Of a DNA stretch of 64,000 nt, positions 59,816 to 64,000 are shown one piece after another. The notes under the pieces are model-generated. The model was not told the DNA's origin. It made no database searches and worked only from the letters and a program-made list of their open reading frames with translations. Made by a program: the position numbers and the translations under genes. How positions within the stretch are numbered: position 1 is the first letter of the stretch; the number at the start of each line of letters is the position of its first letter. The DNA is from Bacillus salipaludis. GTDB taxonomy: Bacteria; Bacillota; Bacilli; Bacillales_B; DSM-18226. Location: NCBI RefSeq assembly GCF_004358205.1, contig NZ_SMYO01000002.1:248001-312000 (forward strand), read 5' to 3'.

Positions 59816-59956
59816 ATGGCTTACTACATAATTTTGCATCACTACCATCCATGGCATATACCCATTTACGTGCCATTTTTTCCATCGCCGGTATCACCAG
59901 CTGCTCTTACCTATCGAAATTGGTTGAACAATTATGGTACAAAATACCTTTATTAG
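59816..59956 (+). CDS. Small His/Tyr/Pro-rich protein
   Basis: A 46-residue protein: MAYYIILHHYHPWHIPIYVP, then FFPSPVSPAALTYRNWLNNY. It has four His and many aromatic residues and no membrane segment; GAGAGGATGATTGG precedes the ATG. Composition recalls spore coat peptides of Bacilli, and it lies beside GerPF-like genes, so a spore coat role is possible. Not recognised as a family. Confidence 0.5.
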   Translation: MAYYIILHHYHPWHIPIYVPFFPSPVSPAALTYRNWLNNYGTKYLY

Positions 59957-59969
59957 ACTAGGCTGGTGT

Positions 59970-60008
59970 AAGGCGGCGTGCGATTAATAAAGAATAGCAC
60001 GCCGCCTT
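59970..60008. terminator. Strong bidirectional hairpin
   Basis: Perfect 12-bp stem AAGGCGGCGTGC / GCACGCCGCCTT. It separates the small His-rich gene from the convergent DUF2089 operon. Confidence 0.75.
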
Positions 60009-60049
60009 GGCGTGCTCATTTTTTGCGTCAATTCTTCAAGAGTAATGCT

Positions 60050-60325
60050 TTAAAGCTTAACCGTTACTTCTGTTCCATCCTTTAGGATGGTTTCTAGCAA
60101 TAGTAATCCTTTGTTCTCAGAAAGTGCATGCAGCAGTGGTTTCAAATCTTTTCTATCTATTTTTGGAACCTTAAAGGATTTTCCTTCCTTTTCGATTGCT
60201 TTATTTGCATATTTTAATATCCGTTCTGACGTAAGAATGGCACTAAGCATCGTTAAAAGGGCATATGGAACAGGTATGGTGAATTTTCGATCCTTTGTTT
60301 TAATTTTCACTTTTAACATAGGCAT
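60050..60325 (-). CDS. Third gene of the DUF2089 operon, hypothetical
   Basis: A 91-residue protein beginning MPMLKVKIKTKDRKFTIPVP. The ATG overlaps the previous stop as TGATG, so it is translationally coupled. It has a hydrophobic stretch (YALLTMLSAILTSERILKYA) and a Lys-rich region. It shares a strand-then-helix pattern (KVKI.., then a hydrophobic helix, ending EVTVKL) with part of the middle gene product, suggesting related folds. I know no named function. Confidence 0.72.
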   Translation of the reverse strand: MPMLKVKIKTKDRKFTIPVPYALLTMLSAILTSERILKYANKAIEKEGKSFKVPKIDRKDLKPLLHALSENKGLLLLETILKDGTEVTVKL

Positions 60326-60708
60326 CACTCTATAGTTACAAATACTTTTTCACCTTTGGCCGAGGTGATATCAACGATTTGGCCGTCTACTTCATTTTCA
60401 ATCGCCTCAATTAAGAGGTCAATATTAATATCTTTCACATATTTTTCAGCTTCTGGGATTTTTTCAGCAATACTTGTTCCCACTTTTAAAACTGCCTTTA
60501 CCAGCTTTATGGGCAGATTGACATTTACATGATCGCCCTCTTCAGATGTCACGCGAATCTTGAGCATTTTATTTAGATAGGGTGTATCTTTTCTTTCTAG
60601 AATGGGGGTTTCTTTCCCCTGTAAGGCATTTATTAATTCTGTCGCATTCTTTTTATCCAGTTTCCCTTCCTCAACCATCGTTAATACACGTGAAATTTCC
60701 TCTTTCAT
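60325..60708 (-). CDS. SHOCT-like/YvlB-like protein of the DUF2089 operon
   Basis: A 127-residue protein. Residues 1-32 (EISRVLTMVEEGKLDKKNAT) form an SHOCT-like short helical motif. The middle (LKIRVTSEEGDHVNVNLPIK) and the tail (DINIDLLIEAIENEVDGQIV) are beta-rich. It starts directly after the DUF2089 stop with GAGGGGG inside the end of that gene. The domain mix resembles proteins coupled to DUF2089 regulators. Confidence 0.8.
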   Translation of the reverse strand: MKEEISRVLTMVEEGKLDKKNATELINALQGKETPILERKDTPYLNKMLKIRVTSEEGDHVNVNLPIKLVKAVLKVGTSIAEKIPEAEKYVKDINIDLLIEAIENEVDGQIVDITSAKGEKVFVTIE

Positions 60709-61080
60709 TTAGGATTCCCCCTCTTTAATTAACTGTATGGCTTCTTCTGCGGTAATTTCCCCTTTTTCAAGCATGGAAACAATTCTTTTCTTATCGATGT
60801 CTGTTTTCTTTCCTGCGTTATAACCCAGTGAGCTAATAATCTCATCCAATTTCCCACGAACGGTCGGATAAGAGATTCCAAGCTCCTTTTCAACTTCCTT
60901 GATGTTTCCACGGCATTTCAGAAAAATTTCAATGAAATGAAGCTGTTCTTGTGCAAGAGCTGCAAATTTCGATAATTCAAATTCATTCTCCACCGTGGTA
61001 TGACAATGAGTACATTGCAGCTTGGTAATGGTTAATTGCTTGCTGCAAACCGGACAATTAGAGATTAGTGGATAAGCCAT
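60709..61080 (-). CDS. DUF2089 family zinc-ribbon/HTH protein
   Basis: A 123-residue protein: a zinc ribbon with two CxxC pairs (NCPVCSKQL, CTHCHTTV), a helix-turn-helix-like middle (NIKEVEKELGISYPTVRGKL) and a C-terminal SHOCT-like motif (MLEKGEITAEEAIQLIKEG). This is the DUF2089 layout, seen in small DNA-binding proteins. It heads a three-gene minus-strand operon. An inverted repeat lies upstream (61144-61189), which may be its operator. Confidence 0.88.
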   Translation of the reverse strand: MAYPLISNCPVCSKQLTITKLQCTHCHTTVENEFELSKFAALAQEQLHFIEIFLKCRGNIKEVEKELGISYPTVRGKLDEIISSLGYNAGKKTDIDKKRIVSMLEKGEITAEEAIQLIKEGES

Positions 61081-61143
61081 TTTTATCTCCTTTCCTAACT
61101 TAACCTCATCATACTACATCTGAATTAAAAAATGAATAACACA

Positions 61144-61189
61144 ATTAATATTATTTAAAAATTACATAAAATTAATTAATAATATTAAT
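61144..61189. promoter_or_regulatory. Inverted repeat upstream of the DUF2089 operon
   Basis: ATTAATATTATT (61144-61155) and its perfect complement AATAATATTAAT (61178-61189), 22-nt apart, in a very AT-rich control region 64 bp before the DUF2089 start. Could be an operator or part of a promoter array. Confidence 0.6.
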
Positions 61190-61284
61190 TTATATTTTAA
61201 TTTTATTTGCTAAAAAGAGGTTCCTTCACAATTGTTCTATCTAATTATAAAAAGTAATAAATATAACGGATGGAGGAGGATAGA

Positions 61285-62261
61285 ATGAAGGCAATTGTGT
61301 ACACCAAATACGGTCCCCCTGAAGTTCTTCAACTAAAAGAGGTAGAAAAACCGATTCCGAAAGAGAATGAAATCCTGGTAAAAATAAAAGCGACCACCGT
61401 AACCGCAGCGGATATTCGGTCACGGAGTTTTACCGTTCCTCCGGCCTTTTGGCTGCCTGCCCGGATCACACTTGGTTTCAGACAACCAAAAAGGCGATCT
61501 TAGGAATGGAGCTGGCCGGAGAAGTGGAGTCCGTTGGGAAGGAGGTCAAACGGTTTAAGGAAGGTGACCAGGTTTTTGCCGCATCTTTAGCGGATTTTGG
61601 TGCTTATGCTGAGTATAAATGTCTGCCGGAAGATGGACCAATAACCTTTAAACCTTCCAATATCACGTATGAGGAAGCTGCCGCCATCCCAATTGGAGCC
61701 CGCACAGCCTTATTTTTTCTAAAAAAGGCTAATATACAAAGAGGTCAAAGGGTTCTGGTTTATGGTGCTTCCGGAAGTGTAGGAAGTTATGCGGTTCAGC
61801 TTGCCAAGTATTTCGGAGCGAACGTGACAGGGGTGTGCAGCACCACGAATTTGGAATGGGTCAAATCTCTGGGAGCTGACAAGGTTATGGATTATACTGC
61901 GGAGGATTTTTCCAGGATAGACGAGACGTATGATGTGATTTTTGAAGCGGTAAACAAGAGTTCGTTTTCAGCTTGTATGAAATGGTTAAAGAAGGACGGT
62001 ACCTATATCAATGTCACGGAGCCGCTGCCAAGTGCTCGAATGCTTTGGACTCAAATGACTAGCAGCAAGAAAATATTATTAAGTCGAAATTCACCTGAAA
62101 CCTCGGAAGCACTGGAATTTCTTAAAGAACTGGTTGAGACGGGGATGTTAAAAGTGGTCATTGATAGAACCTATGTGTTTGAAGATATTGTGGAAGCTCA
62201 TCGATATGTCGAGAAGGGGCACAAGAAGGGGAATGTTGTCATAAAGGTAGAACAACTCTAA
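61285..62261 (+). pseudogene. Zinc-independent quinone oxidoreductase/alcohol dehydrogenase family, frameshifted
   Basis: Two frames together give one MDR protein of about 325 residues. Part 1, from ATG 61285 (after GGAGGAGG): [20 protein letters not shown] to GFRQPK. Part 2: [19 protein letters not shown] through [19 protein letters not shown] to the end. The shift is at the A-run 61488-61492 (five A where six would keep the frame). Members reduce quinones or aldehydes with NADPH. Either a disabled gene or a base error in the homopolymer. The 3' end has a decayed duplicate at 58.4 kb. Confidence 0.88.
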
Positions 62262-62313
62262 ATAACAATCCTGTTCCAAAAGAAAATTAATTTTTGGGAA
62301 CAGGATTGTTATT
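62261..62313. terminator. Strong bidirectional terminator
   Basis: Perfect 17-bp stem AATAACAATCCTGTTCC / GGAACAGGATTGTTATT. It overlaps the end of the next gene on the minus strand. Confidence 0.9.
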
Positions 62314-62775
62314 TGCTTTTCTGACGATTGCGATAAAGGCCCGAGAAATAAGAAAAGTGATACTCAATGAATAAAAGCTAGTAAAGGAATTCCACCCCTT
62401 TTTAAATTTAATTAAAGACGTGTATTTTTCTAAGAAATGCTCTGTTACGGTCATCGGAATACTAAAATAGAATACTTTAAGAAATACACCGAAAATATTG
62501 GATTTTTTTGTAACCTGGTTATAGTAAACACATGTTATCGGATAGAGTAAATAATCAAAAATAAAGCTAAAATCAAAGGTTTTTAATAATTTAACCGGAT
62601 ATTTGATGTATCCTTTTTTCACAATTAAATTATCTAATATGGAAGATAAAAATCCTTTAAAAAGAAAGATCAGTAACCAATCTTTAGCAGGAGGTTTTCG
62701 AATCAAATTTATAAATGAGATGATACCAAAAATCAATAAAGCCCATAATACACTTTTCTCGAATGTTTTTTTCAT
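62287..62775 (-). CDS. CBO0543-family membrane protein
   Basis: A 162-residue membrane protein with about four helices: FEKSVLWALLIFGIISFINL, WLLIFLFKGFLSSILDNLIV, FIFDYLLYPITCVYYN and FVLISRAFIAI-like end. The pattern (DNLIVKKGYIKYP and YLLYPITC) matches the CBO0543 family, common in Bacilli and without a known function. The ATG at 62775 follows GAGGTG; the C-terminus lies in the terminator hairpin. Confidence 0.8.
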   Translation of the reverse strand: MKKTFEKSVLWALLIFGIISFINLIRKPPAKDWLLIFLFKGFLSSILDNLIVKKGYIKYPVKLLKTFDFSFIFDYLLYPITCVYYNQVTKKSNIFGVFLKVFYFSIPMTVTEHFLEKYTSLIKFKKGWNSFTSFYSLSITFLISRAFIAIVRKANNNPVPKN

Positions 62776-62890
62776 CACGACACCTCATCTTGAAGTATGC
62801 CCAAATTGATTGAGTGATTATTTAAGTTTGCATTAACTTCCATAATTATGGAAATGATAAAGAGAAATTATGGGATGGGAATGAAAATGA

Positions 62891-63898
62891 ATGGTAGAAC
62901 ACTTACCCAAAATAACATCTGCTGAAATTTCGATGTTGTGGAGTACATATATTGGTGACACCATGTCTATTTGTGTTCTAAAACATTTTTTACAAACGTG
63001 TGAAGATCAGGACATTTCGCCGATCATCGAACTTGCTCTTAGCTATTCATATGACCATGTTGCTCAAATATCGGATTTATTCACAGAGGAAGGGATTCCT
63101 CTTCCGAATGGATTTGGAGAACAGGATGTGAACTTGAAAGCAAAGAAACTTTTTTCAGATGTAACGTACATGCGTTACTTGCATCATATGGGGAGGACGG
63201 GATTGAATTCATACAGCTTGGCTAAGTCCGTTTCTGCCCGCAAAGATGTCCGTAACTTGTTCAAACAATTTTTAAATCAAACAGAAATGTTGTATGACCG
63301 TAATGTGGAACTGATGCAGGAAAAAGGGGTCTTTATACGAGCTCCCTATATTGCTTACCCTGACAAAGTGGAGTATGTTACAGATAAAAAATTCCTTGGC
63401 GGACTGGTAGGCCATCGCCGGCCGCTCCTTGGAATGGAAATTGCGCATTTAGGGGTTAATATCGAAGTGGCAAATGTAGCGAAAACCATGCTTTTGGGAT
63501 TTAGCCAAGTCGCTCAGTCTAAAAAACTGAGTGACTACTTTAAAGAGGGATATGATTTAGGTAAGAAAATGGTGGAAGATTTTATGATGAAACTAAATGA
63601 AGATGATGATTCTCATCCCTCCACATGGGATTCAACGATTACGAATAGCACGGAGGCACCTTTTTCGGATAAATTAATGTTATTTCATACGAATGCGCAA
63701 AGTGCGATTGGAATTGGAGATTTTGGACTTGCCATTGCGGCATCCCTTCGAAAAGATTTAACGGTCAATTATGAAGGTTATATCCTTAAGGTCGGGACAT
63801 ATGCCGGGGAAGGTGCAAAACTCTTAATTGATCATGGATGGTTTGAAAAACCTCCCCAATCCATTGATCGAGAAGCACTTAGAAACCAAAATAAATAA
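62891..63898 (+). CDS. DUF3231 family protein, two-domain
   Basis: A 335-residue helical protein of two similar halves (about 5-165 and 175-330), each with a DUF3231 pattern: SAEISMLWSTYIGDTMSICVLKHF and LGVNIEVANVAKTMLLGFSQVA, PIIELALSYSYDHVAQISDLF and DSTITNSTEAPFSDKLMLFH. Ends at LREKALRNQNK-like Lys-rich residues. Found in spore-forming Bacilli, sometimes with spore coat genes. A terminator follows. Start after GGGATGGGAA. Confidence 0.85.
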   Translation: MVEHLPKITSAEISMLWSTYIGDTMSICVLKHFLQTCEDQDISPIIELALSYSYDHVAQISDLFTEEGIPLPNGFGEQDVNLKAKKLFSDVTYMRYLHHMGRTGLNSYSLAKSVSARKDVRNLFKQFLNQTEMLYDRNVELMQEKGVFIRAPYIAYPDKVEYVTDKKFLGGLVGHRRPLLGMEIAHLGVNIEVANVAKTMLLGFSQVAQSKKLSDYFKEGYDLGKKMVEDFMMKLNEDDDSHPSTWDSTITNSTEAPFSDKLMLFHTNAQSAIGIGDFGLAIAASLRKDLTVNYEGYILKVGTYAGEGAKLLIDHGWFEKPPQSIDREALRNQNK

Positions 63899-63905
63899 TT
63901 TATAC

Positions 63906-63935
63906 AAAAACTCCCTTTTACGAAAGGGAGTTTTT
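63906..63935 (+). terminator. Terminator
   Basis: AAAAACTCCCTTT / AAAGGGAGTTTTT, 4-nt loop. Confidence 0.93.
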
Positions 63936-64000
63936 GTTTGAAAAAGTGACAGTATAAAACGGTTGCTTAGATCATTAAAATGGTGCAATCTTATAAATCT

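Noticed and set aside
1..64000. tRNA, rRNA, insertion sequences, prophage or integrase
   Set aside because: No tRNA or rRNA signature, transposase or integrase motif was seen on either strand.

Overview
The window reads as part of the chromosome of an endospore-forming member of the Bacillaceae. Support: spoIIID, GerPF-type spore proteins, DUF3231 proteins, a Spo0E-like phosphatase, a ComK-type promoter in front of ssbB, AGGAGG ribosome binding sites, and gene order that matches Bacillus subtilis in blocks (spoIIID-mbl, fabZ, ywpF, ssbB, ywqA, ywqB). The species cannot be named from the sequence. The intergenic DNA is unusually rich in repeats.

Region by region. (1) 1-10.5 kb: the end of a type VII (ESX/Yuk-type) secretion locus: the EssC C-terminus, a YukD/EsaB ubiquitin-like protein, two WXG100 proteins, then a phospho-signalling set (DUF6382-FHA protein, PP2C phosphatase, membrane Ser/Thr kinase with a TPR-like tail, a small membrane protein with repeated ETTLL motifs) and a 1587-residue Ig-like surface protein with a C-terminal anchor. 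(2) 10.5-11.2 kb: a 42-bp minisatellite of 15 units. (3) 11.2-25.5 kb: core genes: an alkyltransferase-like protein, spoIIID, mbl, an EpuA-type protein, fabZ, ywpF, ssbB behind ComK boxes, a 3D-domain cell-wall protein, an acyltransferase, a YiaA/B-type protein with a probable frameshift, the SNF2 helicase ywqA, a glycine-zipper protein and a cell-wall amidase. (4) 25.8-51.5 kb: a catabolic island of about 26 kb between ywqA and ywqB. It holds five consensus sigma-54 promoters, each preceded by a pair of 16-bp dyads (GTTTCA-N4-TGARAC), and encodes its own PrpR-type sigma-54 activator. (5) 51.6-56.7 kb: ywqB (SWIM), an MFS carrier and an M20 amidohydrolase. (6) 57-64 kb: spore-associated and accessory genes (two DUF3231 proteins, an FMN reductase, three GerPF-like proteins, a DUF2089 operon, a frameshifted quinone oxidoreductase-like gene).

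How the genes may work together. In the island, a luciferase-like flavin monooxygenase and an FMN reductase could oxygenate a substrate. A phosphotriesterase-family hydrolase (possible lactonase) and an aldehyde dehydrogenase could open and oxidise the product. A CoA-transferase and an ADP-forming acyl-CoA synthetase could activate it. Two acyl-CoA dehydrogenases, crotonases, SDRs, a 3-hydroxyacyl-CoA dehydrogenase and a thiolase could run beta-oxidation-like steps, with electrons passing through EtfAB and a FadF-like Fe-S membrane protein. The substrate is unknown; a cyclic ketone, terpenoid or lactone is an inference. A Spo0E-like gene is the first gene behind one of the sigma-54 promoters, which suggests a link between this catabolism and sporulation control.

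Other notable points are a gene-remnant scar at 58.4-58.6 kb made of two unrelated gene ends, a 128-bp dispersed element with a 36-bp internally deleted copy, and 21-bp-period repeats at several intergenic sites.
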